7,662 bases of DNA from an uncultured Rhodobacter sp. (GCA_937901435.1 CALGTJ010000266.1:1-7662), one strand, 5' to 3'. Positions 1 through 6,877 are shown, counted from the first letter of the stretch. A program made the numbers and translations. The notes: generated by a model not told the origin, from the sequence alone.

Positions 1-1
1 T

Positions 2-424
2 TCACCCGGAGATTACGCCGCCTTCAAATTTCCACCACCTTCGCGACACGACCACGGACTCGATAAAGTTGGTCTGGGGGCGCTCTGCCAGATATTGTTT
101 CAGCTCTTTGATGGGGCGCAAGGACAGGCATGACCCAGAGGCAAGATAGACGTGTCGCACCTCTGCAAAGTCTGCCAGCATCATTTCAGACGCCAGTTGC
201 GAGGCGGCAACAAGGCTCCACGTGCCCCATTCACAGCGAAAGCGTTTGGAAAAGCGGACGTTGTGCAACTCACTGAGGTTTTGAACAAAGGCGGTGTGCG
301 CCTTGGTTGGCACTTGTTTGTCCACATGGATCACCACAGGGCAGCCATTGCCAGACCAATGTCGCGCGACCTGTTCGGCGCGATCAAGGGCCTCATGGAC
401 CAGCATGACGATCCCGACGGTCAT
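2..424 (-). CDS. GT14-type beta-1,6-N-acetylglucosaminyltransferase-like protein, truncated N-terminal part
   Basis: The 140 residues resemble the N-terminal part of the core-2/I-branching (GT14) glycosyltransferase family found in Rhodobacterales polysaccharide loci. Visible are an N-terminal beta strand (GIVMLVHEALDRAEQ), VIHVDKQV at 31-38, CEWGTWSLVAA at 64-74 and HVYLASGSCLSLRP at 91-104, the last matching the LSG-type loop of the family. NFIESV follows at 119-124. The start is the ATG at 424-422. It overlaps the TGA of the upstream glycosyltransferase as ATGA, and an AAGGGA Shine-Dalgarno lies about 7 nt upstream, so translation is probably coupled. Odd: the frame ends in TGA at 4-2, although the GT14 domain is normally well over 200 residues. 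The last residues (SRRWWKFEGGVISG) are not clearly recognisable as family sequence. The gene may be frameshifted near this point (real or an assembly error), interrupted, or genuinely short. The continuation lies outside the window. The acceptor and product are unknown; transfer of a sugar to a nascent cell-surface glycan is inferred. Confidence 0.75.
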   Translation of the reverse strand: MTVGIVMLVHEALDRAEQVARHWSGNGCPVVIHVDKQVPTKAHTAFVQNLSELHNVRFSKRFRCEWGTWSLVAASQLASEMMLADFAEVRHVYLASGSCLSLRPIKELKQYLAERPQTNFIESVVVSRRWWKFEGGVISG

Positions 425-1431
425 GCCCAGTTCCCTTTGGACATCAGGCCTAGAATTTCAAGCTGACGCCAGTTGATGTATTTCTCTGACCATTTGCACC
501 AAAGGTCCGGATTGTCCTTCAGGTGCTTGGCATAGGCCTTGTATTCATGGCTGTTTGCATAGTGTTGTTTACGCTCTAACTCTTCGCTGGATTTCTGGGT
601 GAAGGTGTCCAGAAACTTTGCGTGCAGCAGGCAACCAGAGGCTTTTTCCCCGCCCCATTCGTCATAAACCTGATTTAGACCGCGCGGCAGAACCATATGG
701 GTCGAACTGACATAGGCGTAATTGCGATCCCATTTTACCAGAGGGATCTTGTTCAACGCGGGGGCGCGTTCTGGCCTGTCATGGAAAAACGCCCGTGCAC
801 GTGGGCCGCCCTGAATCCAGAGATTGCCAAACTTCGCGTTCTTGCTGATCGCGTAATTGCCGCTGTCGAACCAATTGGCGATATCAAAGGGGTTCTGCCC
901 CTCGCGATAGGGAAAGGCGTCGATCGGCCCTTTGGGATACATATCCAGCAACATCGCGCTAAACGAGCGGATCGAGGACGCATCCAGCCAATCGGTCAGT
1001 GCGCGAATGGGGCGGGTGTCGCAAAAGGGATAGACCAGAAATTCATCCACATCGACGGTCAGGGTCCAGTGACCATGCCCATAGCGCGATTGCAGCCAGC
1101 TCAGCCAATCGACCCCAAAGCGCGCACGCTTGTAACTCGCTTCGGTGGTCCATAACGAGACATCCGGCTGTTCCGCCAGATATTCACGCGATCCATCGTC
1201 AGACCCATTGTCCACCATCAGGAAATGATTAACGCCCAGCGCACGGTAGTATTTCAGGAAATAGTCCAGCCGGACCTTTTCATTCCGCAGCGTCGAATAG
1301 ACCAGAATGTCATTGGGTTTGATCTGGTTCGTACGATCATTCACAAGTGTCAAATCACGACGCTTTCGGAACGCACGAGTGCGCCACCGTTTGCGTTGCA
1401 ACCTAAGCCTGTATGACCGTAAGGCTCCCAA
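421..1431 (-). CDS. GT2-like glycosyltransferase (Glyco_tranf_2_4 type), probable TTG start
   Basis: This is a predicted cytoplasmic glycosyltransferase with a GT-A fold, of the Glyco_tranf_2_4 / GT92-like type. On the 336-residue protein, DILVYSTLRNEKVRLDYFL lies near 41-59, VDNGSDDGS near 73-81, the metal- and nucleotide-sugar-binding DVDEF near 127-131, and a conserved C-terminal block ending in EKYINWRQLEILGL. The first 25 residues are very rich in Arg and Lys, which could favour binding to the inner membrane face. Start choice: the longest frame begins with GTG at 1464, but its only AGGA abuts the codon with no spacing. The TTG at 1431-1429 has AGGGGA six bases upstream and removes a poorly conserved-looking 11-residue extension, so I prefer it; GTG at 1464 (347 residues) remains possible. 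The gene lies 49 nt after the GT4 gene (16 nt if GTG is used), and its TGA overlaps the next ATG. Donor and acceptor sugars cannot be read from the sequence. Confidence 0.85.
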   Translation of the reverse strand: MGALRSYRLRLQRKRWRTRAFRKRRDLTLVNDRTNQIKPNDILVYSTLRNEKVRLDYFLKYYRALGVNHFLMVDNGSDDGSREYLAEQPDVSLWTTEASYKRARFGVDWLSWLQSRYGHGHWTLTVDVDEFLVYPFCDTRPIRALTDWLDASSIRSFSAMLLDMYPKGPIDAFPYREGQNPFDIANWFDSGNYAISKNAKFGNLWIQGGPRARAFFHDRPERAPALNKIPLVKWDRNYAYVSSTHMVLPRGLNQVYDEWGGEKASGCLLHAKFLDTFTQKSSEELERKQHYANSHEYKAYAKHLKDNPDLWCKWSEKYINWRQLEILGLMSKGNWA

Positions 1432-1480
1432 ATTTTGTCCCCTGACAGGGTGTTTTGCGACCACTCCTACCGGGCGATTA

Positions 1481-2746
1481 TCACATCTCCCTTAAGACAA
1501 GGTTGAAGTGATCGGCCCAATTCGGAAGTGTGAAATCGGAAGGTTCCTCCGATGTTCTGTGCTGCCCCGCCTGATTTCGTTGTGTCGAACCTATTATTGA
1601 TTGTTTCCATGAATACACATCGTCTGGTTTCAGGTAAACGGGGATATTGCCCAAAACCTCGCGAAAAACTGCGAGATCAGAGCATATTACGGGGGTCCCC
1701 AACGAAATTGCCTCTGCCGGGGGCAGGCCATAGCCCTCGGCAAAGCCGGGAAACAAGACTGCAGTGGCCTGTGTCATCAAGGCAGAAACCGTCATGTCGG
1801 GCAAATTGGACAGTTCGAACACGCTGTTTCCGACAAGCGCAGAGTGATCTAGCCGTTGAAACACCTCTTCGTTTTCCCAGCCGCGCGCGCCTAGAATATA
1901 AAGATGGGGCAGTTCGGCGGGCGGTATGTCTTGGGCAAGGGACTCCCACACGTCCAACAACAAGGCGTGGTTCTTGCGCGGCTCTATCGTGCCGAGCGTC
2001 ACAAAATAGGGATGGGTGGGGTCGATCCCCTCGGGCAAAGCGCGGGTTGTGGGTTTCGGCAGATCGATACCCAGATGCGCCACGAGGGTGTTGACCTGCA
2101 CCCCCCATTGCCCGCACCACCGCCGCACATCGTCCTGCGTTTGACCAGAGTTGCAGATCACCAGATCCGCATACCGCGCCACCCGCCGCAGCTTTTCCTC
2201 AAATTGGGCAGGGGTGCCGCGGCGCTGAAATCGAGGGTGGTCCAGAGGAATGGTGTCATGGATCAGGATCGCGATTTTGGCCCCAGCCCCTTTCAAGGCA
2301 CCAAGAACCTCTTTTGTCAGATTGCTGTGACCGACGTTTAGATAAGTCGCATCATGTGGCAGCTGGCGATCCAACAGTTGCCCCAGCCTGCCCCTGCGAC
2401 AGCGCCCAATGGAAAATCGCCGCAGATCAGCCTCTGCGCGACGTTTGGCGGGGCTGGCCTTGAACGACAAGCGCCCAACCACATCGACACGACCCCAAGG
2501 CGTGTGTCCCTGTAACCGCTCTGCGATCTGCGCAGCCCCATGACGATCCAGCAGGACATAGCCCAGACCCGTCCGCGCCAGCACGAAAAACGGTGCGTGA
2601 TCCTGCAAAAGATGGGTGAGATAGGCCATCTCGACCCGGTCAACCCCGGTCAAAGGTCCACGACCAACCCGCGAGATCAGGCGGGTCAGGTCAAGACAGC
2701 GGGCGCTACTTGTCGTAATGGCCGTTTTGGTGCCACCGCCAGGCAT
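1481..2746 (-). CDS. GT4-family (GT-B fold) glycosyltransferase
   Basis: This 421-residue protein is a retaining GT-B glycosyltransferase of the GT4 / Glycos_transf_1 group. The N-terminal domain starts with CLDLTRLISRVGRGPLTGVD (17-36), typical of the Rhodobacterales relatives I recall. It continues with HDTIPLDHP (163-171) and a VICNS motif (196-200). The C-terminal nucleotide-sugar domain has TLGTIEPRKNHALLL (250-264) and the E-x7-E element EGYGLPPAE (337-345), followed by SLGTPVICSD. It probably adds one sugar to the lipid-linked glycan at the inner membrane; donor unknown. The ATG at 2746 is the only usable start, because an in-frame TGA lies three codons upstream and no ATG, GTG or TTG occurs before the conserved motif. 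The gene therefore overlaps the end of galE by 41 nt. GGAGG lies 12 nt upstream, which is rather far, so translational coupling to galE is likely. A basic stretch near residues 101-120 may be a membrane-contacting patch. Confidence 0.92.
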   Translation of the reverse strand: MPGGGTKTAITTSSARCLDLTRLISRVGRGPLTGVDRVEMAYLTHLLQDHAPFFVLARTGLGYVLLDRHGAAQIAERLQGHTPWGRVDVVGRLSFKASPAKRRAEADLRRFSIGRCRRGRLGQLLDRQLPHDATYLNVGHSNLTKEVLGALKGAGAKIAILIHDTIPLDHPRFQRRGTPAQFEEKLRRVARYADLVICNSGQTQDDVRRWCGQWGVQVNTLVAHLGIDLPKPTTRALPEGIDPTHPYFVTLGTIEPRKNHALLLDVWESLAQDIPPAELPHLYILGARGWENEEVFQRLDHSALVGNSVFELSNLPDMTVSALMTQATAVLFPGFAEGYGLPPAEAISLGTPVICSDLAVFREVLGNIPVYLKPDDVYSWKQSIIGSTQRNQAGQHRTSEEPSDFTLPNWADHFNLVLREM

Positions 2747-3692
2747 CGGTGATCATCGCCTCCAGAGTGGACCGTGATGGTGTCCAGCCTAATTCGGATT
2801 CCGCTCGGGTGCTACCAGAGACCAGCTTGGTACAATCCCCGCCACGACGCGCACCAATCTTGGTCGGCACCTCTTTATTTGTGACGATGCGGCTGTGGTC
2901 GATCACCTCTTTGACCGAAAACCCGCGCCCGGTGCCAAGGTTGAACACACGACTGCCCTTGCCCGCCTTGAGCCATTCGAGGCCTTTGACATGGGCCGCA
3001 ACCAGATCCATCACATGCACATAGTCCCGGATGCAGGTGCCGTCGGGTGTGTCGTAGTCTTCGCCAAACACGGTGATCTCGGCACGCTTGCCAGAGATCG
3101 CGTCAAGGATCAGCGGCATCAGGTGCGTTTCGGGCTGGTGGAATTCACCAACCTCGCCATCAGGATCAGCACCCGCCACGTTGAAATAGCGGAAAATGAC
3201 AGAGTTCAGCCCATGGCTATCGCCAAAATTCGCCAGAATGTCCTCTATCGCCCGCTTGGACGCGCCATAGGCATTCAGGGGGTGCTGCGCGCAACTTTCG
3301 TCCAGCAAAACCCCGTCCTGTTCGCCATAGGTGGCGCAGGTCAAGGAAAACACGAAATCAAGGCAGCCCTGCGCGACCGCAGCCTCTATCAGACACAGAG
3401 AGCCCGCCACGTTGTTGTGCCAATACATCCCCGGCTCGCGCATGGCCTCACCGACCTGACTGAGGGCTGCAAAATGCATCACAGCAACAGGATTATAGGC
3501 GGCAAAAACACGATCCAGCGCGGCGCGATCAGTCAATTCACCTTGTTCAAAGGGACCAAATTTAACAGCATCGGACCAACCTGTCGAAAGGTTGTCATAG
3601 GTGACAGGCGTATACCCCGCATCCCGCAAGACCTTACACGCGTGCGACCCGATATAACCGGCACCGCCGGTTACCAATACATTTTTGGTCAA
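2706..3692 (-). CDS. galE: UDP-glucose 4-epimerase GalE (TTG start)
   Basis: GalE interconverts UDP-glucose and UDP-galactose in the cytoplasm using tightly bound NAD, here presumably to supply UDP-Gal to the neighbouring glycosyltransferases. It is an extended short-chain dehydrogenase of 328 residues, normal for the family. The NAD-binding GGAGYIGSH is at 9-17, VMHFAALSQVGEA at 71-83, the catalytic YGASK (Tyr142, Lys146) at 142-146, and RYFNVAGADP at 168-177. DGTCIRDYVHVMDL is at 217-230 and NLGTGRGFSV at 251-260. The Ser/Thr element reads FSLTCATYG (115-123). Thr118 takes the position of E. coli Ser124, and Leu117 sits where relatives usually have Ser, a mild oddity. The start codon is TTG (3692-3690), supported by AAGGA nine nt upstream; the next Met (72) lies far inside the fold. 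The Shine-Dalgarno overlaps the galU stop codon 12 nt away, so galU and galE form one translational unit. The stop is TAG at 2708-2706. Confidence 0.96.
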   Translation of the reverse strand: MTKNVLVTGGAGYIGSHACKVLRDAGYTPVTYDNLSTGWSDAVKFGPFEQGELTDRAALDRVFAAYNPVAVMHFAALSQVGEAMREPGMYWHNNVAGSLCLIEAAVAQGCLDFVFSLTCATYGEQDGVLLDESCAQHPLNAYGASKRAIEDILANFGDSHGLNSVIFRYFNVAGADPDGEVGEFHQPETHLMPLILDAISGKRAEITVFGEDYDTPDGTCIRDYVHVMDLVAAHVKGLEWLKAGKGSRVFNLGTGRGFSVKEVIDHSRIVTNKEVPTKIGARRGGDCTKLVSGSTRAESELGWTPSRSTLEAMITDAWRWHQNGHYDK

Positions 3693-3704
3693 CGAAATCA
3701 GTCC

Positions 3705-4601
3705 TTATTGCGCTGCATTCCGCATAGACACCATCTGGTGCAGGTAATCAGAGAACTCATCCTGAAGATCAGGCCGGGCCAGACCAAAGGCAACCGTCGC
3801 CTGAAGGAACCCCGCCTTGGACCCGCAGTCAAAACGTTGCCCGCGGAAGCGGTAGCCATAGACGTCCCGCCCTTCTTCGATCTCAAGCGCAATCGCGTCG
3901 GTCAGCTGAAGCTCTCCACCTGCGCCGCTTTTGATCTTGTTGAGATTCTGAAGCACCTTTGGTGACAGGATATAGCGACCGATCACAGCAAGATTCGACG
4001 GCGCAGTTCCAGTGGCAGGTTTTTCCACCATGCCTTTGACCTTGACGATCGATCCCATGTCATCCAGAACATCCAGAACACCATAGGCAGAGGCTTTTTC
4101 CGGCGGGACTTCCATTGCGGCAACCATGCTGCCACCGGTTTCCTCATAGGCTTCGGTCATTTGCTGCAAACACGGCTTTTCCGCCGCGATCACGTCGTCA
4201 GGCAGGATCACCACAAACGCTTCGTTCGGCGAAATCAGACGTCGCGCGCACCAAACGGCATGACCAAGGCCAAGCGCCTTGTGCTGGCGGATATAGGCAA
4301 TCGCACCGCTGTCCATGTTGGTATTTTTCAGCTCTTCAAGCGCCTCTTCCTTGCCCTTTTTGCGAAGGGCCGTCTCTAGCTCTGGAGCGTGATCGAAATA
4401 ATCCTCAAGCGCGCTTTTGCCGCGCGAGGTGACGAAAATGAACTCTTTGATACCCGCCGCGCGCGCTTCGTCGATGGCATATTGGATCAATGGCTGATCC
4501 ACCAGCGTCATGATTTCTTTCGGGATCGATTTGGTTGCCGGCAGGAACCGCGTTCCCAATCCAGCGACAGGAAAAACTGCCTTGGTCACTTTGCGTGCCA
4601 T
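3705..4601 (-). CDS. galU: UTP-glucose-1-phosphate uridylyltransferase GalU
   Basis: GalU makes UDP-glucose from glucose-1-phosphate and UTP in the cytoplasm. UDP-glucose is both a sugar donor and the substrate of GalE, encoded immediately downstream. The 298 residues match the usual bacterial GalU length. The signature GLGTRFLPATKSIPKE lies at 14-29 (nucleotide binding, with Lys24 and Lys28), ILPDDV at 132-137, GMVEKP at 190-195, ELQLTDAI at 230-237 and FDCGSK at 257-262. All are intact and identify GalU rather than a thymidylyltransferase such as RmlA. The start is ATG at 4601 with AGAGG seven nt upstream, a well-spaced Shine-Dalgarno. The gene is separated from the upstream GT2 gene by 127 bp, a large gap for this operon, so it may also be transcribed from its own promoter. 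The stop TAA is embedded in the galE ribosome-binding site. Confidence 0.97.
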   Translation of the reverse strand: MARKVTKAVFPVAGLGTRFLPATKSIPKEIMTLVDQPLIQYAIDEARAAGIKEFIFVTSRGKSALEDYFDHAPELETALRKKGKEEALEELKNTNMDSGAIAYIRQHKALGLGHAVWCARRLISPNEAFVVILPDDVIAAEKPCLQQMTEAYEETGGSMVAAMEVPPEKASAYGVLDVLDDMGSIVKVKGMVEKPATGTAPSNLAVIGRYILSPKVLQNLNKIKSGAGGELQLTDAIALEIEEGRDVYGYRFRGQRFDCGSKAGFLQATVAFGLARPDLQDEFSDYLHQMVSMRNAAQ

Positions 4602-4689
4602 TTGTTAACCTCTTTTTTACCGATACGATGCTTTAGCACAGGAGGGCATGACCCGCACTAGTGGGATGCCAGAACACTTTGAAATTTTT

Positions 4690-4732
4690 GTGGCAGATGC
4701 CGATAATTCTAGCCTTTCTGCCACTTTTTCAA
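4690..4732 (-). promoter_or_regulatory. Inverted repeat with a weak promoter-like element upstream of galU
   Basis: The 127-bp gap before galU (4602-4728) is AT-rich next to its neighbours. It holds a perfect 7-bp inverted repeat, GTGGCAG at 4690-4696 and CTGCCAC at 4718-4724, with a 21-nt spacer. Read on the minus strand, TTGAAA (4732-4727) is followed after 15 nt by TAGAAT (4711-4706). The sequence resembles a sigma-70 promoter with short spacing; AATTAT at 18-nt spacing is an alternative. The -10-like element sits between the repeat arms, as an operator site might be arranged. It does not look like an intrinsic terminator for the upstream gene: the stem is weak, the loop is long, and the following minus-strand sequence is AAAAATTTC rather than a T-tract. 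The rest of the gap (4602-4689) shows only the galU ribosome-binding site. Confidence 0.3.
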
Positions 4733-5970
4733 TCATTCTCAGCATTTCGAACATGTTGTACTCGTTTTTTTTCCCGGCGCAACCTTTGCGAAAAACCAAG
4801 GATTTGAACCAAAGGGGCGCGTCGTTCGGACCGACCGAACAGGCCACCCGTCTGAAACCAGTATCCCTCTGGCTCAAAGGACACTCTGTGATATCGGGCT
4901 GTCGGGCTGAAACAAAACAGGCTGACGCGATTGCCCAAAGCGACCTGACGCAGCGCAGTCTTGCGCAGTCTGCGCTGTGACCATGGACGACCTGCAAGGC
5001 TGACGCTCTCTGCCGTGCGATCCAAGGTTTCAAAGCGTGTGAACACAGGCTGCTCTGCCGCTGGAACTGGCATTTGTCCAAAGTCACGCACCGCCCCCGC
5101 CGCAAAGCCCGCCTCTAGCGTCTTCATCACCGCAGTGACGTCACCCGGTTCGCAGGTTCCCGCGATCATATGCCGGATCAATCGGGCGTTTTGCTCTGCG
5201 CGCATGGTGGCGCGTGCAGGGTCATAGTCTGACGTGTCGGCATGTTTGCGCAGGAACACCACAAGACTGGCCCCCACATCAAAAAGCGTTTTTGGCATTC
5301 TGGATCGGCGACGCTGGGCGGAACTGGCAAAACCGTGGTGTACCTCTGCCAAAGGCACAATTGCCGTCTTTGCCCCGATCCTTGCCAGTCTCAGGTTCAA
5401 GTCAGTCTCATCAAGGTAGAAATGAAACGCAGGATCAAACCCACCCAGCGACACCAAGACATCCCGACGAAACGCACAATTGGTGCCTTCGGTCTTGATG
5501 GCGTTACCGGGGGTCGCGGCAAGGACAGTTGGTTGAGTGTCTGTCAAGGCGATGTCGTCATGCACGCCAAGGCGGTTTACCCGGCGCGCTTTGGATTGAA
5601 ATGTAATCCCGTTGCGCCCGCGCACAAACCCGCCTGCGGCACTGACCGTTTCATCCCCAAAGGGTGCGATCAGATGGGTCAGCCATGTTGGCTCCGGCAC
5701 GGCATCGTCGTCGATGAAGGCAATGACCTCGCCACTTGCAAGACCAAGCCCGATATTGCGTGCGGCAGAGATATTGTGCTTGTCAAACACCGCATGTTTG
5801 ACGGTCCGCAAAACCCCAGCCTCTTGCAGGGCGGTGATCCCCGAGGGATCAGCAACGACAATGACCTCGAAGGGATCATAGAAAAGCTGGCGCAGCCCGG
5901 TCAGGCAGCGCAGCAACGCTTTGGGTCGATCACGGCTTACGACAATGACGCTGACCGCGATCCCGGTCAT
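4729..5970 (-). CDS. GT2-family glycosyltransferase
   Basis: This 413-residue protein is a family 2 glycosyltransferase with a GT-A fold. The N-terminal strand AVSVIVVSRDRPKALLRCL lies at 5-23, followed by a nucleotide-binding region with NISAARNIGL (66-75). The DxD-type IDDDAVPEPTW is at 86-96 (Asp87-89), and the acceptor-side GTNCAFRRD is at 162-170. GGFDP...FYLDETDLNLRL (176-195) carries the catalytic-base ED region. The catalytic domain ends near residue 220. The remaining 190 or so residues are unassigned and end in a strongly basic tail. No membrane segment is evident. The ATG at 5970 is preceded by GAGGG about five to six nt upstream, and there is no alternative start codon back to the in-frame TGA at 6018-6016. 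It lies 109 bp after cysQ, and a seven-codon ORF ends at its start codon. A role in building the exported glycan is inferred from its neighbours; the sugar is unknown. Confidence 0.9.
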   Translation of the reverse strand: MTGIAVSVIVVSRDRPKALLRCLTGLRQLFYDPFEVIVVADPSGITALQEAGVLRTVKHAVFDKHNISAARNIGLGLASGEVIAFIDDDAVPEPTWLTHLIAPFGDETVSAAGGFVRGRNGITFQSKARRVNRLGVHDDIALTDTQPTVLAATPGNAIKTEGTNCAFRRDVLVSLGGFDPAFHFYLDETDLNLRLARIGAKTAIVPLAEVHHGFASSAQRRRSRMPKTLFDVGASLVVFLRKHADTSDYDPARATMRAEQNARLIRHMIAGTCEPGDVTAVMKTLEAGFAAGAVRDFGQMPVPAAEQPVFTRFETLDRTAESVSLAGRPWSQRRLRKTALRQVALGNRVSLFCFSPTARYHRVSFEPEGYWFQTGGLFGRSERRAPLVQILGFSQRLRREKKRVQHVRNAEND

Positions 5971-5990
5971 TCCACCCTCGTCTCGATCAT
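5967..5990 (-). other. Possible seven-codon leader ORF (MIETRVE) coupled to the GT2 start
   Basis: In the 109-bp gap between cysQ and the GT2 gene, an ATG at 5990-5988 opens a seven-codon frame. Its TGA (5969-5967) overlaps the GT2 ATG as ATGA. It has an AAGGG Shine-Dalgarno five nt upstream, better than many real genes here. Such an arrangement could couple GT2 translation to a leader peptide, but a frame this short can occur by chance and no homology test is possible. The rest of the gap (5991-6079) shows only a short palindrome (GTCCGGAC) and a weak CAGGC/GCCTG stem over the cysQ stop. I see no convincing terminator, so read-through from cysQ is plausible. Confidence 0.25.
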
Positions 5991-6079
5991 CGTCACCCTT
6001 GATCTTGATGCGCCGTCAGTGATTTCCCGGACCTGCCATACGCGCGCATGGCCCGCAGAAAGACAGGTCCGGACAGGCA

Positions 6080-6877
6080 TCAGCCTGCTTTCAATTCAAC
6101 GCCCGGTGCATAGGCGATGAAAAACGGGTTCTCATAACCGGATTTGCCGTAGGTCAGTTTCGTGTGATCATCAAATCGCACCACTGTCCCGCCAGCGCCC
6201 AGCAGAACCGCGTGCCCGGCGGCTGTGTCCCACTCCATCGTGCGCCCAAGACGGGGATAGAGGTCGGCCTCTCCGGTGGCCACAAGACAGAACTTTAGCG
6301 AGGACCCGGCGCTGGTCATGTCTTTGACACCGTATTTGCCGATATAATCGTCGGTTGCCTGATCGCTGTGGGATTTGGACGCCACCACCATTAAGGCCGA
6401 ATTGTCGGGCTTGGACACACTCAGCGGCGTGATTGTTCCGACAACCTGTTTGTCCAGATCCCCGCTCTCTTCGACAGTCTTGCCCGTCGCGTCCGTGTAA
6501 AACAGCCGTCCCTTGGCAGGGGCATAGACCACACCACGGACCGGCACGCCATTTTCCACATAGGCGATGTTCACCGTAAAATCGCCACGCCGTTTGATGA
6601 ATTCCTTGGTCCCGTCCAGCGGATCGACGATCAGAAAGTTCGTGGCGTGTTCGCTATGCGATGCGGCCTGTTCTTCAGTCACCAGCGTCACGCCGGGAAA
6701 GGCAGCACGCAAACCGGCAGAGATATGCGCATCCGCCGCCTCATCCGCCTGGGTCACCGGGCTGTCATCGGATTTGGACCACACATCAAAATCGTCAGAG
6801 TTATAAATGTCCATAATCACGTCCCCGGCTTCCAGCGCGAGGGTCCGCATAACGGTTGTCAGTTGCTCAAAATCCAA
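6080..6877 (-). CDS. cysQ: 3'(2'),5'-bisphosphate nucleotidase CysQ
   Basis: CysQ is a magnesium-dependent phosphatase of the inositol monophosphatase superfamily. It converts PAP to AMP, and often PAPS to APS, relieving the product inhibition of sulfotransferases and PAPS reductase. On the 265-residue protein the motifs are DSPVTQAD (38-45), VTEEQ (66-70, metal-binding Glu), DPLDGTKEF (85-93, the DPxDGT signature), SAGSSLKFCL (189-198) and EWDTAAGHA (215-223, the WDxAxG signature). The metal site looks complete, and DGTKEFI fits CysQ better than a general inositol monophosphatase. Start choice: an ATG at 6916 has no Shine-Dalgarno. GGAG at 6888-6885 is placed 7 nt before TTG at 6877 and 4 nt before GTG at 6880, and the family-like sequence begins at DFEQL, so TTG is preferred and GTG is possible. 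It heads the minus-strand gene series and diverges from the export permease. That position suggests a link to glycan sulfation, although CysQ can also be housekeeping. Confidence 0.93.
   Translation of the reverse strand: MDFEQLTTVMRTLALEAGDVIMDIYNSDDFDVWSKSDDSPVTQADEAADAHISAGLRAAFPGVTLVTEEQAASHSEHATNFLIVDPLDGTKEFIKRRGDFTVNIAYVENGVPVRGVVYAPAKGRLFYTDATGKTVEESGDLDKQVVGTITPLSVSKPDNSALMVVASKSHSDQATDDYIGKYGVKDMTSAGSSLKFCLVATGEADLYPRLGRTMEWDTAAGHAVLLGAGGTVVRFDDHTKLTYGKSGYENPFFIAYAPGVELKAG

Noticed and set aside
1715..1735. GC-rich hairpin CTGCC-GGG-GGCAG within the GT4 gene
   Set aside because: It falls inside conserved coding sequence (the EGYGLPPAE region) and is explained by codon choice.
1552..2094. 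Plus-strand ORF of 180 codons and other frames within the GT4 gene
   Set aside because: The GT4 frame carries EGYGLPPAE and other motifs. The overlapping frames are Arg/Pro/Ser-rich and typical of GC-driven open frames.
2895..3965. Long plus-strand ORF of 356 codons opposite galE and galU
   Set aside because: It lies antisense to two genes with intact family motifs, straddles their junction, and shows no recognisable domain. It is a shadow frame.
4690..4724. Intrinsic terminator after the GT2 gene
   Set aside because: The stem is only 7 bp with a 21-nt loop, and no T-tract follows on the transcribed minus strand.
5242..6120. Long plus-strand ORF of 292 codons opposite the GT2 gene
   Set aside because: It is antisense to a clear GT2 enzyme, runs across an intergenic gap, and has no domain-like pattern.
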